Source: Epiperipatus broadwayi
Taxonomy: Eukaryota > Onychophora > Udeonychophora > Euonychophora > Peripatidae
Length of the DNA: 64,000 bases
NCBI GenBank assembly: GCA_028023455.1
Contig: JAQFVV010000112.1
Location: forward strand, 1,304,001 to 1,368,000
Direction of reading: 5' to 3'
The notes beneath the pieces were generated by a model. That model made no database searches, was not told where the DNA came from, and saw only the letters and a list, made by a program, of their open reading frames with translations. This document shows positions 1 to 11,881 of the stretch, piece after piece. Numbering within the stretch: position 1 is the stretch's first letter; each line of letters begins with the position of its first letter. A program made the position numbers and the translations under genes.

Positions 1-905
1 ATTAGATTGTCAGAAAACTAGTCATGATTCTTATTTTAGTGAACCCAAGAATAGGGTTACTTATATCCATAACACACTTTTGATGTTCAATAATATAACA
101 ATTCTGAAGATTCACATGAATAATTTTAGTGTTTAATAACTGTTGAAAATTAATATGTATATAGTAGATTTTTCTAAGGAATGAACAATTTTCTTGTGAA
201 TATGACTGTAATAATATTCATGTTTTAATGCAACTAACCTTATTCTGTGATTTATATGCTTGTATAGTATGAACTTGTATTGTGATTCTTAACTATAAAA
301 TAATTATTAAATGCCATTGTTTTGAACATGGGTGCTTTCATATTCCTTTATAGCAGGGTTTCCCAACCTTTTTTATGCCTGCACCCCTAAAAAATTTTAA
401 TATGTACTCACACTCCTTAAAGTGAAGGTGATCAAAATAAATTTGTATAATCAATTTTTAATAATATATAAACAAAATTAAAACATGGAAAAAAAAAAAA
501 TATTACAAATTAAAAGTTGCATAAACCCTACAAAAAATATTAAATTTTCATCCCTACATGAAATTTCTTTAAAAATATATTATTCAAATATTCATAAGCC
601 AATTTAAATTTAATGATTTTTTTGTTCCTATTTATTGTATAAAAGTTTTTCAAAACATGGACTTTATTGCTGATAGCAATCTGCCCATGCATCCAAGTGA
701 TTTCTAGATTTTGTCTTTATTGGAAAAAGGACACTAAATCTAGACTTTCATAAGTATGCCGTCATGAATGGGTTGAGCGCAGATAGTGCTTTTTCACAAT
801 GTTTTGAAAACATATCAATTGCCAAACACCAATATTGTTCCAAAGTTTTGCTTGCTTTCAAACTGCATTTTAAGAATATATCTGTGTGTAGTTCCAAAAA
901 TATTT

Positions 906-2096
906 GTTTGTCGTCGATGAGCAGATATATCCCACTGGATGGTGCTGTTTTCATGCTAAAACACATAAAAATACCATTTCCGCGGCCGACACCTTCGAAC
1001 CTGCATTTTCTATAATACAACTTTTTTGTTGTGCTACAGATTGCAGGCCGCTATGTCGCGTCGCAGTACAGCATGTATGTTTTACGCAGCAAATACATTT
1101 TGCGAATTCGCACAGTTTATAAAATGATTACGGCTTGGAGAGAGGGTGTGTTTTTTTGAATTTGATGGAAATGTTGTTTTCATTGGATTTTTTTTTATTT
1201 TAAAGTATTGAAATGTTCAGATTTTGTAAAGTAATAATTAACAGACTTTTTACACCATAGTGTATTGAAGTTTTAAGTAGTAAATGTTGACGAGATATAT
1301 GAATAAAGTTATTTGGAATTAGGTAACGAGTCAAGTAACGTACTGTTCGTAACATTCCACGAGACATTTTAAGATTGTGCAGTGTGTATATTTTTGAAAT
1401 AAAAAAAAAGCATTAACACAAAAATATCCAGTAAGAAAAGTACAATTAATTGTATACTGTTTTTTTAAATGTCATAAAAAGCATATATTATAAACATTTT
1501 ATATATATATATATTTGTCGTTGTTTAAAAAAGTTTTAGTTTCTTTCTTTTCTCAGACTACTTTTATTCTTTGTTGAATATAGTTTAGGTTTATTGTTAT
1601 CATTTATTTTATAGATGTTAGTAAAAAAAAAATATTTACAAAAATACGATTTTGATATTTTTTATTTTAACCGTAAAGCTAATCCTAAAACTAACCCTAA
1701 TCCTAACCCTAAACGTAAACGTAACAAGTTTTACTTTTAGTTATCAATCTATTTGAAATAAAAACTAGTGGTAAACAAAATCTTCGATAGAAAAAATCTC
1801 CGGTAGAAAATTGATTTTTTCTAATAAAAAGAAAACTAAAAAATACGAATCAAATTGTAATTTGTTTATTTTATTTTACATTTATTATTATCATTTAATT
1901 TGTATACGTTAATAAAAAATAATATTTAAAATTAAGTAATATTTAAAAAAGACGATTTTCTTTTTGTTTTTATTTTCGCATTACAAAAAACACATCAAAA
2001 TGATTATAATTAACGGCCCGTGAATGATCATATTTTATAATTTTAGCGTGAAAAGTGCGCCATCGAGTGGGATTTAGCAGCTATTCTACGAGAACC
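906..2096 (+). mobile_element. Non-autonomous TIR transposon, copy 1 (1191 bp)
   Basis: The element is flanked by a perfect 8-bp duplication AAATATTT at 898-905 and 2097-2104. Its ends are terminal inverted repeats sharing a core like CCCACTCGATGGTGCCATTTT at about 20-50 bases in. A second copy lies inverted at 55354-56705, and alignment by eye runs over nearly the whole length. No transposase is visible inside. The 8-bp duplication fits hAT, P or Merlin-type mobilisation. The terminal GGTTGTC/GTTTGTC is not the usual hAT CAG start, so the superfamily is left open. It sits inside the hAT element at 354-4054 and interrupts its transposase. Confidence 0.9.
1681..1724 (-). repeat. Telomere-like CCCTAA tract inside TIR element copy 1
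   Basis: Degenerate tandem hexamers of the form CCTAAC/CCCTAA (with CGTAAA variants) lie in the middle of the non-autonomous element. The same tract in the inverted copy is at 55881-55910 as TTAGGG-type units. Its conservation in both copies shows it belongs to the element and does not mark a chromosome end. Confidence 0.75.
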
Positions 2097-4357
2097 AAAT
2101 ATTTTCCTTCAGCCCTCCATCATCCGACATATTATCTAAATTGAAGGACAAACTAATTCAAACAATATTTTAAATAAAATACTGAAACATCTAACTAATT
2201 AACATAAATTTGAATACTCCCCCTCATCACTATCAACTGCACACAGCTATGAATATGAAGCCATGGAGCTTTGAAAGCGCTAAGCTTTAAATAAATTATT
2301 AATAAATATTTTAACGAGCGTTAAAAGTGCATAATTGTTGATACTAAATTGAAGGAGTATGGATTTATAATCCAATTTTCAGAAGTTTCCAGAATGTGAC
2401 TTTGATAGTATTTCCAAATGATTCACAATTATTCACACATACTTGGAATTAGAGACTCATCATCATCAATCATTTCTTCGAGTGAGGGGAAATTTTAAAG
2501 ATTTTCTTTTTTTAACTTGTCACCACCAAAGATGTAACTTTTTTTGGAAAGCATTTAATTTTTTCCAGCATTTTAATATATTTACATTTTTTCCTTGGAA
2601 AGATACACTCAGGTCATTCATACGAGTAAAAATATCATTCAAATAGGCTAACATTTTGTTGAATTCTTATGATTCCATTTCTCCAAGCAGATCATAGTCA
2701 TGCTCCTTCACAAAAGCTTTGACTTCTTGCATTTCGAAGAAGCATTAAAGCTCTCCTATGTGAAAGCCAGTGGATTTCCATATGGAAAACCAAAACTGAA
2801 TGTTCATTTCCAAAATCTTCACAAAGTGACTTAAAGAGGCAGTAGTTCAGAGCATGACCCCTAATTCAGTTGATAGTCTCCACAGTGTTCAGGACTACTT
2901 TGGAGGCAATGTTTTTATGTCAAAGCATGTACATGAAGAAAACAATGAGTACATTGCAATTGCAGAATCTTGTTTCATCAGTGCAAAAATTTCTGATTCA
3001 TTTCTAGCATAAGTCATATTTCACAAAGAAGACTTTTACGCACTGGAAAATATCTTTTTCTTTTGTGGTTGTTTTCAGATCTTCACAAATGACATCATCA
3101 TGGACATACCTCACTAATGTGATGGGTTGACTGTAATTTGCAACTTCAGTTGTTTCATCCAGCTGGAGATTTTTAAGAGAATAGCCCTGATATCTGCGAT
3201 AACTTGATCCAAAATGTCTGAAACTTAAATCACCAATTCAGCTCTGAATAACGTTATTTGATAACATCACTAATTTAAGCTTGTTTGAGACTTCTTGTCC
3301 CAGAACAATTGTTGCCATTTCTAATGCACATGGTTTTATCACCTCTTCAGCAATTGCATGGTATGGTGCTTCTTGGATTTGGCTACTTTATACACATATG
3401 CTATGAATCAGCAGTGGTTTGACAACAGATATAAAACCTAATTTTGAAGGGTTGCTCGAGAATCAAAGTGGGCTCTTTTAGCTTTCAATTATTCAACATC
3501 ATGGCCTGCAATATCTGCTCCACCATACTGGTTGTTAAATTGTTACAGCAGCTTAGATGCCTTCATAATTGTGTTTGAAAAGACAGCGTCACAAAGTATG
3601 CACATGGGTTTTTGCAGATTCTCAGTTCTTCTGATGCAACTGAAAACAAACTGCACATAATCATCATTCTTTTCTTTGACATAATGAAGGTTAATTAATA
3701 ATTTAAGAATTATAATCTTAATTAGAAGAAAATAAAGTATAATCCCTGTTTATTAGAGCCACGAGAAATGAGCACTGCACAAACACAGAATCAACAATGC
3801 ACTGAGTATCAAATTCTGCAAAACATTCTAGAACATTTTTGAATATATGTTACATGACATCGTTGATTAATTCTTAATACTTCTGGAAGTTTCTCAAGTC
3901 ATGATTACGTGAATACATTACACAAATAAATGATAAGAAATAAAAATCGAATGTAATTTTTGAATATATAGAATAGTACCTTTAATATAAACAAAAAAAT
4001 TAATGTTATCTCAACCCCTAAAATGCTATTTGCACCCCTGATTGTGAAGCCCTGCTTTATAGCATATTGTCTAGCTAAACAGTGTTTAAATATCAATTGT
4101 GATAGCTCAAATATAGACATAATTAATGAGGAAACTATTGGAAAACTCCAGCGAGCTATATTTAAACTAACCATTGACAAACAAAATGTACAGAGTGAAT
4201 CCCTACCTATACTTTTGCTTGGATCATATGTAAGCATACAATTTGTTGATGTATAAGTTAGAATGTATATAAGCATACAATTTATTGATGTATTAATATG
4301 CCAATAAATTGTTTGCTTATATAGGATATAAGCTAAAGAACAGGTGGGTCCACTGTG

Positions 4358-4443
4358 TAGTTTTCTTTTATTGATAGTTAGTTTACATATAGGTTGCTAG
4401 TAGTTTTCTTTTATTGATAGTTAGTTTACATATAGGTTGCTAG
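4358..4443. repeat. Two perfect 43-bp tandem copies
   Basis: The unit starting TAGTTTTCTTTTATTGATAG occurs at 4358-4400 and again at 4401-4443 without a mismatch, so it is a recent tandem duplication. Just upstream, 4233-4300 holds two copies of a shorter GCATACAATTT.TTGATGTA motif. Confidence 0.9.
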
Positions 4444-6040
4444 GGTTTATAGTAGCTTCCACGTTAATTACTAAACAGTGTCTGTGAAAGACAATCCATG
4501 TATTGTTCAAAAATTCATTAACGACAAACCATTTGAATTTATAGCACTAATACCCTTGTATCCAATAATTTTTAGCCAGAGTTTCTAAGGAGAAATGATA
4601 TTGCTATAACAGTGCTATTCGGGAAGAAATAAAAGCTTTATATGAATTCTTTAATTCTAAAGTTGGAACATTGGCACTAATCAAATGAGCACAGTATCCT
4701 TGTAGAAGACAATTTTTGTGCATTTACTTAATATGACAAAATATTTTATTATAAAAACTTAATATAAGAAAAATATATATCATGCGTGAGATTCCCCATT
4801 GCTTTGTAGAGCCAATTTACGTGAAACCTAAGTCGAATTAAATAAATTTTAAAGCAAAACTAACGTGTATTCAAACATGATATTCAAGCAAACTTTACTA
4901 GTCTCGTTTAAACAAAGTTTGTCACATTTTCAAATTAAAAATAATTTTTATGTATATAATGTAGGTTTTTTTTCTTTTCATAATACAGTGAACATGAAAT
5001 ATTAATATTTTTAATGCTTGATTAACACTATTTTATTTTATTTTGAAAAAAAAAAAGAAATTTAAATATGTACAACATCATGCAATCCCTTTTGAAATTT
5101 ATGAAAATGAAAAAAAAAAAAGTTTGTTTTATCACTAGTTTTTTAATTTGAATCATTTAAAATGTTGAATAGTTACTTTTTACGTATATATGTCTTCTCA
5201 CACACATTTTCCCATTATTATTTTAGGTATTTATACTAGTATACACAGTTGTGGTTGCGACAGATTTTTTAATTATTTAATCAGTTTTGATTAAATTACG
5301 TGACAGGCAGATTACATTCAGCATTGCCATTCAAATAGGTAAACAAACCGTCCACGTCCCCCCCTTTCAAAAGCATTTTTAATATGACACCAAATTATTG
5401 TATAAAAATTAAATGATTAAAAACAAAAAATGTGAGTTTAATTTTCACTGTCTGCTTTTGTTACCGAACGCTCTTGTCGATATCTGTCCAACGTTCTTAC
5501 ACTATGATTTATGTTTTTAAAAAAATTATTGTAGGTAAAAGGCAAAAATTAAAGCTCACTGCAGGGCAAAGCTTCATCATTAATCTCAGAGGGACCGAAG
5601 TAACGGCTATTATTCGCCAAGCTTTTTAATTACTGGTTAGTGAGGTTTTGAATGGGCTTCCATTCTTGTTTTACTCTCTAGCTAAGAATAGCTAGATACC
5701 CATTTACTAACCGATATTAAATGGTTAGATGAGTTAGAGAAATCCTAACTTAGGTCAAATTCTATCTTAGGTTATAGGCATGGTAAGTGATATACTACTG
5801 TAAAGAAAGACAATATTTTTAAGTATTTATACTTGTTGCATACATCTAAATTTTTGAAAGCTTTATAATTTTTATTATAATGTTTTAACATTACAATATC
5901 GGAGACTATAACTATAGAAATTCATAGTTGCAAATATTATAAGAGGTAGTAGTAATAAAAGAATTTGATTATTTGGAAAGAAAAAAAATGTCACCATTTA
6001 AGTAAATAAAAATTATGTTTGACATGCAACTTACTATTTA
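4444..6040. other. AT-rich stretch with no recognised gene
   Basis: The stretch holds simple A/T runs (near 5046-5060 and 5109-5121) and a short C run at 5358-5364. A short reading frame at 5432-5629 resembles no family and has no splice or codon support. Nothing else is supported. Confidence 0.5.
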
Positions 6041-6047
6041 CAATCTA

Positions 6048-6136
6048 GAAATGTAAAGCATACAGGTAAGTTCATGGTTTGAGGTCAACATATTGAAATG
6101 TAAAGCATACAGGTAAGTTCATGGTTTGAGGTCAAC
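6048..6136. repeat. Two 47-bp tandem copies
   Basis: GAAATGTAAAGCATACAGGT begins at 6048 and again at 6095. The copies are identical for about 41 bases and are separated by a short spacer that completes the 47-bp period. Confidence 0.85.
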
Positions 6137-6478
6137 CAATAGGATCATACATCTATTGAATTCTTAATAGATGATGCTTTAGGAATACTTGATATCTCCA
6201 TGGCACAATGTATTAATATCTCAATATTTAGAGGTGCAAAAACTATTATTATTATTGTAATGCTCTTCAATCCATCTCATATAATGTATACAATTCCAGG
6301 AGCAGTTCTCTTTACCCCTAATCTTGAGCTTCTATTAATCTGTGGGCACCAGATGAAAATGCTGTAAAATTTCTATCTTCAAACCAGTTTCTGAGCTTTG
6401 CCTTTCCTGGTACAATTCTAAGCTGGAATTAATGTGCTTATATGTCAAATAACTATTTTTTTCTTTATATCATTCAAG

Positions 6479-6880
6479 CTGAATTCGGGCTAAACTCATT
6501 TGCATAGCTACTTATTTCTGACAAATCAATTGCTATATGCTTTGGAGATCTGTTTTATGTTAACTTTAGGTCTCTATTCATAGATAGAAAGGTTAATATC
6601 AATAACAATGACAAATCAATTGCTATATGCTTTGGAGATCTGTTTTAGGTTAACTTTCTGAATTCAGGCTAAACTCATTTGCACAGCTACTTATTTCTGG
6701 CAAATCAATTGCTATATGCTTTGGAGATCTGTTTTATGTTAACTTTAAGTCTCTATTCATCGATAGAAAGGTTAATATCAATAACAATGACAAATCAATT
6801 GCTATATGCTTTGGAGATCTGTTTTATGTTAACTTTAGGTCTCTACTCATAGATAGAAAGGTTAATATCAATAACAATAT
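6479..6880. repeat. Hierarchical tandem repeat (179-bp unit containing about 90-bp subunits)
   Basis: A unit beginning CTGAATTC.GGCTAAACTC occurs at 6479 and 6658 (period 179). Within it, a core CAAATCAATTGCTATATGCT recurs four times near 6521, 6611, 6701 and 6790, about 90 bases apart. A second sub-block, CGATAGAAAGGTTAATATCA with one-base variants, alternates with it. This two-level structure implies an ancestral 90-bp doubling followed by divergence and duplication of the pair. Confidence 0.85.
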
Positions 6881-7167
6881 CAAGACTCTAGTCTGCTTAC
6901 TCACAGGCTTTTGTAAACTTGAATAATCACTTGATCTATGAAATTATACAAGTAAATTATCATGGATTTAAAACCTTAGGATATAATGGAGCAAAATATG
7001 CCTTCTGAATGCATAATGTGCCATAGTTTCAGTTTGAATCATAGTCTTTATTGATGAAAGCCAGAAATTGTTAAGAGATGAGAATCACTATACCATCTGG
7101 TGGTATCTTTTGATTTTTTTAAGCTTGAAGGGGACAGTTTCTGGAAACAGATGAGGAAGTTGCATGA

Positions 7168-7267
7168 TATTGTCATTAAATATGATATATGTAAATATTG
7201 TCATTAATATGATATATGTAAATATGATATATGTAAATATTGTCATTAATATGATATATGTAAATAA
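7168..7267. repeat. Short tandem array of ATATGATATATGTAAAT units
   Basis: Three copies of ATTGTCATTAATATGATATA (one with an extra A), plus an additional partial ATATGATATATGTAAAT unit, are arranged head to tail. It looks like a simple-sequence expansion and has no coding support. Confidence 0.75.
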
Positions 7268-7296
7268 TATCTCAAAAATCACATTAACCATTTTTA

Positions 7297-8285
7297 CACC
7301 ACCCATCACTCTCCACTCTATCTCATAACACTGAAACACTTGAACACATATATGTTTAAAAGATAAATAATCACCAATATATGTTCATGCTAAACCAGCA
7401 ATCATCAGTTGGTCCAGATTGCCATCTCCACACATATATGCTATAAGTGCTCAGATATATATTAAGATAGCCAATCTTCACACTTTTATGGACAGGCTTC
7501 AATCTACTCCACACTCCAACTCTTCAACCATCCATCCAATTGAAAATCAGATGATGGAATGCTCAAAGGCCACCCTGAGGCTGAGATTCTTGTCATACCA
7601 ATGTTGACCTAAGGTCAATCTGATCCCTCATGTACAGGGCATAATCCATTTAATACACGTAGAAGGTATGGGCAGACCTCTCTATTATGTATTAACTGAA
7701 ACACAGGCTTATATACCTGTGTCTATATATGTAATATATAGGGTATATGAGCACAGACTTTCACACGACCCATCACTCTCCACTCTATCTCATAACACTG
7801 ATACACTTGAACACACAGGTATATAATAAGCCTCTGTTTCAGTTATTACATAGTAAAGATGTCTGCCCATCCCTTGTATATGTATTAAATGGAGATTATG
7901 TCCTGTACATGGCTGTGACAAGAATCTTAGCCTCAGGGTGGCTTTGAGCATTCCATCATCAGATTTTCAATTGGATGGACGGTTGAAGAGTTGGAGTGTG
8001 GAGTAGATTGAAGCCTGTCCATTAAAATATGAAGATTGCTATCTTAATATATATCCGAGCACTTATAGCAAATATGTATAATCTGGACCAACTGATGATT
8101 GCTGGTTTAGCATGAAATATGTATATTTGTGATTATTTATCTTTTCAACATATATGTGTTCAAGTGTATCAGTGTTATGAGATAGGGTGGAGAGTAATGG
8201 GTCGTGTGAAAGTCTGTGCTCATATACCCTATATATTACATATATAGACACAGGTATATAATAAGCCTGTGTTTCAGTTATTAAC
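7297..8285. repeat. Large fold-back (inverted repeat) structure, about 1 kb
   Basis: The left arm (about 7297-7705) is the reverse complement of the right arm (about 7815-8205), with many small differences. Easily seen pairs are AATCATCAGTTGGTCCAGAT near 7405 with ATCTGGACCAACTGATGATT near 8080, and the CACTCTCCACTCTATCTCAT block near 7310 with its complement near 8170. The central 7706-7814 segment repeats the outer sequence of the left arm in direct orientation, and 8206-8285 is its inverted counterpart. The same unit is therefore present at least four times in alternating orientation. No coding sequence was recognised. A diverged further copy of one arm is at 9200-9550. Confidence 0.85.
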
Positions 8286-8334
8286 CATTTTGTAATGAAA
8301 TCTATTTATTACTGGACTACATGTGAATATAAAG

Positions 8335-8762
8335 AAGGGAATTAGCCTTTGGTTGTGGGCTTTTTATGTAATTACACATACCCATAAGCATCAGTTTAAA
8401 AAGCATAACTGGACTACTTATGCTTAGATTTTATCACTAAATAAGCCAAACTTTGCTCATTGTGCTGAAATCAGGGCTTTAACCTATTGTGTGCCTGATA
8501 TATAACATGACAAATGAATTGTACAAACTTATTCTCTCTATAGCAGGAGAGAAATGTCTCATTTTTAACAACCTGTAATTTATTTGTCAAGTTATATATC
8601 AGGCAGACAGTAGGTTTAGCTCTGAATTCAGCATAGTAAGCAAACTTTAGCTTATTTAACAATAAGCTCTAAGCATAAATGGTTTACTTATGCTTTTTAA
8701 ACTATGCTTATAGGTGACTGTGTGTAAATTCACAAAAAGTGCATGACAGGGATTTATTCCCT
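8335..8762. repeat. Second fold-back structure, about 430 bp
   Basis: The arms at about 8335-8525 and 8573-8762 are reverse complements. Examples are GTGTGCCTGATATATAACAT near 8490 against the ATATATCAGGCAGACAGTAG region near 8595, and the AAAAGCATAA block near 8400 against TTATGCTTTT near 8690. The loop centres on a CTCTCTATAGCAGGAGAG palindrome near 8540. It directly follows the larger fold-back. Confidence 0.8.
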
Positions 8763-8839
8763 TATTATATACATAGTAAAGAGCTATTTAATAGACTATT
8801 ATAGTAAATTCAAAATTTAATATTTATATCTAATCACAG

Positions 8840-9080
8840 GTAGTTAAAAATGAAATTCTATTTCTTGCTATAGAATGAATAAGTTTGTGCAATTCATTTG
8901 TCAAATTAATATATCAGGCACACAGTAAGTTAAAGCACAGATTTCAACATGGAGAACAAATGTTGGCTTATTTAATGAAATCCAATTACAATTGGTTCGT
9001 TTGTGCTTTTTGAACTGCTGCTTAGGGGTGAGTGCATGTAAACTTGTAAGAAGTGTATGACCGGAGGTTTATGCCCTTCT
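8840..9080. repeat. Extra half-copy of the preceding fold-back arm
   Basis: This segment repeats the right arm of the 8335-8762 fold-back in direct orientation. It includes GCAATTCATTTGTCAAATTA, an ATATATCAGGCACACAGTAAG-like block, and a terminal GTGAGTGCATGTAAA block. The match is diverged but continuous over about 240 bases. Confidence 0.7.
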
Positions 9081-9199
9081 ATATTAGTCATTTTTGCAAA
9101 ATTTTAGTAATCGTATCATGTAAGTATATATATATTTGTTTAAATATATTGGATACTAATATTTTTTAGAAAGGGTTTAATTTGAAAAAGACTATAGAA

Positions 9200-9550
9200 T
9201 ATAGGCAAACAGAGAAATTTCAACTAAGAATTTTTCAGTCTGTTCATCCTCCACTCTATTTTAAGCAACCGATATGCACGATCCCCAATATAAATATTTC
9301 ATGCAGAGCCAGCATTCATCATTTAGGCCAGATCATAATCTCCCACACATTATTTACAATCAGTGTTTGGTGTAGTATATTAAGATAGCAATTCTTCAAA
9401 CTTTAATGGACAGGCTTTAATCTTCTCACCCTTCCAACTATTCAACCATCCATTTTTGAAAATCCGATGATGAAATGCTTAAAGCCTTTGTTAGATTTGA
9501 TATTGTAGTCACACCCATGCAGACATTGTATCAATCTAACTCCTCATATT
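9200..9550 (+). repeat. Diverged copy of the 7.3-8.3 kb fold-back arm
   Basis: TTAAGATAGCAATTCTTCAA, AATGGACAGGCTTTAATCT and the following AACCATCCAT.TTGAAAAT.CGATGATG.AATGCT order match 7460-7570 with substitutions. Its upstream edge (TCAGTCTGTTCATCCTCCAC, TTTTAAGCAACCG) matches another partial copy at 63430-63475, so this is a dispersed family. Confidence 0.7.
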
Positions 9551-9559
9551 ATTAAACAT

Positions 9560-11460
9560 TACATATCCATATATATTAATAATAAAGAGATGGACTAAAT
9601 TTATACTAAGATGCAGCTGAAACTTGAAGAACTTTTTGTATATCATATTTGTATGATAGAATTCATTATCATTAAAGTGTTACAATTTATATTTAGATCT
9701 AATAGTAATCTCTCCGAAATCCATGGGCAATTTTAAACTTTATTCATTTAAAAAAATCTTATTTATATAAACTTTTGTAAATAAGTAATGATTTTTTCTA
9801 GGTCATCTTAATCACTATCTAATATCATTGGAAATTTTTTTTCTTATGGTATCACATCACACCTATGATTTATTCATTAAAGTTCTATGTTTTGGTTGAT
9901 TGTAGAATTATATTACAAATGTGGCTCATGCAATCACTGAACAGCAGCAGTTAATGAACATTTTCAGTGTTTAAAAATCAGCAAAACAACATATCAACAC
10001 ACATGGGTAGATCTGGATATTTTAACACAGGTTAAATGATGAAGTGTAAGCATAAAACTTTCTGGCTTCATTCTCAGCTAAGAAAAAATAAACAAATGGG
10101 TTGGTTATGTGACTTTAATAGTTGTTCTCAGCTTGACATTTGGGTATTCAAGAATCACATGATCTCTCAATAAACTGACCACATGATTTAATTTGACACA
10201 CATTTGGTGATTATGTTGAAATTTAAGAAGTTTTAAAATTTCTATAAATGTCGTTTGTTGTAATGTATCATTTACATATCTTAAGTTATTCAATTTTGGA
10301 AGTCATATATATAATAAAAATTACTGCATTTTCAAAACTGGCTGTAGAAAGTATATTAAATGGTATTACATAAAGTTATTCATTTTCTCACTCAATTACG
10401 GATACAATTTTGGAATCCTCGTAAACTATAAAAGCAGTCAGATGTTCAATTATAATGTAAAACATTTGCGCTTCATCTTTTTAACATTTATATATGTATT
10501 AAATTCTCTTGTTTGAAAACAAATTAATAACATGAAGCAACTCAAAATATGAATTTGTTGGAATACATAGATTTAATGCTAATTATTACCACATAAGCAT
10601 TTTTCATTTATTAGATTTTTGTTTACTCTAAAATTCCGCCTAAGCATTATCTATGTATTGGATGTGATTAAAAAAAGATAGAAATGCAAGACAATTTGTT
10701 AAATTTATTCATATAAAAAAATTTTAAGCTGATAAAAATAAAATTCTTATCTAATTGAGAATTCAAATTTCTTTTCTTTGCTTGATATACGTTCTTGAAA
10801 AATTGAATTATCTAAACGAATTTAATCATTCTCATTTTAATCTTACAATGAAGTCATCTATATTGTTGATTCAGTAATTTTCTTTTTTTCATTTTTTAAA
10901 ATTAATATTTTAAAATTCATTTTACTTTAGTTTTAATTTTTTAATTTAAAAATATTATTTATAAATAATTGTATATAAATAAATTCAACGTAAAAGAAAA
11001 TTTGTGATATAAAATATATATTTAAATCACAATAAAATATATGACTTTATTCATATTTATTAAATTTTTATAAAACGATGACTGATCATTATTAAATACA
11101 ACTGACTAGTGAGCTAAAGATTCTTGAATTAATTCCGAATTGGCTGTTAAATTCTTTCTGCCACTTGTGTTTAAAGATCTCTTGACCTCTTGAACAATTG
11201 ATCACATGATAAAAAAATTAAATGGAGGAAAATTGATATTTTTAGAAAATAAATATAAGTGTAATAAGTTGTACAGATAAGTCATAATCAGGCATAGGCA
11301 ATCTTTTTGAGTGGTAGCATGCATGAATCATTCATCATCATAAATTAGAGATTGCATTGTTAAAAGAAAAAATACACAACACCATATATATATACCAAAA
11401 TAAAAATTTCTCAAGCACCTGGTACAAAATATATCAAAATAAATTGTTTTGGAGAAATTA
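9560..11460. other. AT-rich stretch with one SINE-like tail, otherwise unannotated
   Basis: Apart from the SINE-like match at 10125-10205, I see only AT-rich sequence, dense A/T runs near 10860-11050 and no recognisable protein similarity. Confidence 0.45.
10125..10205 (+). repeat. SINE-like tail (ATCACATGATCTC family)
   Basis: GTATTCAAGAATCACATGAT followed by CTCTCAATAAACTGACCA matches the 3' part of the dispersed SINE-like family also found at 17290-17410, 30195-30330, 47640-47780 and others. The tRNA-like head is not convincing here. Confidence 0.5.
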
Positions 11461-11468
11461 GAGTATTT

Positions 11469-11668
11469 ACATATTAGACATGCTGCCCATGTTTGTGATG
11501 GAAGAATGCCATGCCTTTCTCCAGGGGGAGGGGTTGTGTGATGGAAGAATGCTGTAGTTGTGACTTTTAATACAGCATTCTACCATCGCAAACATACTGC
11601 CTACTCCCCATTGAAGAATGTTATGGCATTCTGTCATTGCAAGCATGGACAGTAGGGTCTAATATGTA
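11469..11668. repeat. 200-bp inverted repeat / fold-back element
   Basis: TACATATTAGACATGCTGCC at the left is matched by the reverse complement of GACAGTAGGGTCTAATATGTA at the right. Inner blocks built on GTGATGGAAGAATGC recur twice on the left and are inverted twice on the right, so the arms themselves contain a duplicated motif. It is probably a short non-autonomous fold-back element. Confidence 0.75.
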
Positions 11669-11879
11669 AGTAAGTATCAAAAATTCATAAACTTTTGTAT
11701 AAGAAAAAATAAAAATAAATTGGCCTTTTTCACTTTTTTTTTTTTTTTTAACAATCACAATGAATCTGATACATATTTAGATACTATTGTGGAGTAATAG
11801 AATAACTTTAATTCTGAATTGATTTTTCAGGATCTTTCAAGTTTCATTTCAAAAACTTTTGATATGAGGATACAATCCA

Positions 11880-11881
<2 letters not shown>

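Larger units (their letters stand above)
740..3690 (-). pseudogene. hAT transposase pseudogene (ZBED5/SCAND3-like), interrupted by nested element
   Basis: Read on the minus strand, the first part (about 3690-3540) gives a BED-like zinc-finger stretch with a CILCDAVFSN motif followed by KASKLL, as in the N-terminal region of this family. Near 3170-3060 there is LDETTEVANYSQ followed by VRYVHDDVICEDL, matching the catalytic-core region (LDESTD...YVRY). Around 2900-2750 there is a HSVLVFHMEIHWLSHRRAL-like stretch (family HTEVRWLSRGKVL). After the nested element, 905-740 encodes the C-terminal dimerisation region (ALSALNPFMTAYL then IKTKSRNHLDAW). Numerous stops and shifts show it is dead. The open frame that starts inside the nested element at 1020 and runs into this C-terminal part is a fusion created by the insertion, not a gene. 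Confidence 0.85.
354..4054 (-). mobile_element. hAT DNA transposon, decayed, with nested element
   Basis: The ends are hAT-like. The left end reads CAGGGTTTCCCAACC and the right end, reverse complemented, reads CAGGGCTTCACAATCAGGGG. The element is flanked by a perfect 8-bp target duplication CTTTATAG at 346-353 and 4055-4062, the size expected for hAT. The transposase is on the minus strand and broken by many stops (see 740-3690). About 1.2 kb of the span is a later insertion at 906-2096, so the original element was about 2.5 kb. Class and boundaries are firm. The subfamily, resembling the ZBED5/FAM200/SCAND3 group, is inferred from the translated fragments. Confidence 0.9.

Noticed and set aside
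748-1020. 90-codon minus-strand reading frame as a gene
   Set aside because: It starts in the nested TIR element and runs into the hAT transposase C-terminal part; it is an insertion product.
1681-1724. A real telomere or interstitial telomere scar
   Set aside because: The tract occurs at the same internal place in both copies of the TIR element, so it travels with the transposon.
3905-4276. 123-codon minus-strand reading frame
   Set aside because: It spans the hAT right end and flank, consists of AT-rich hydrophobic translation, and has no family match.
7168-7267. CRISPR-like array
   Set aside because: The units are adjacent AT-rich tandem repeats without unique spacers, in an animal-type genome.
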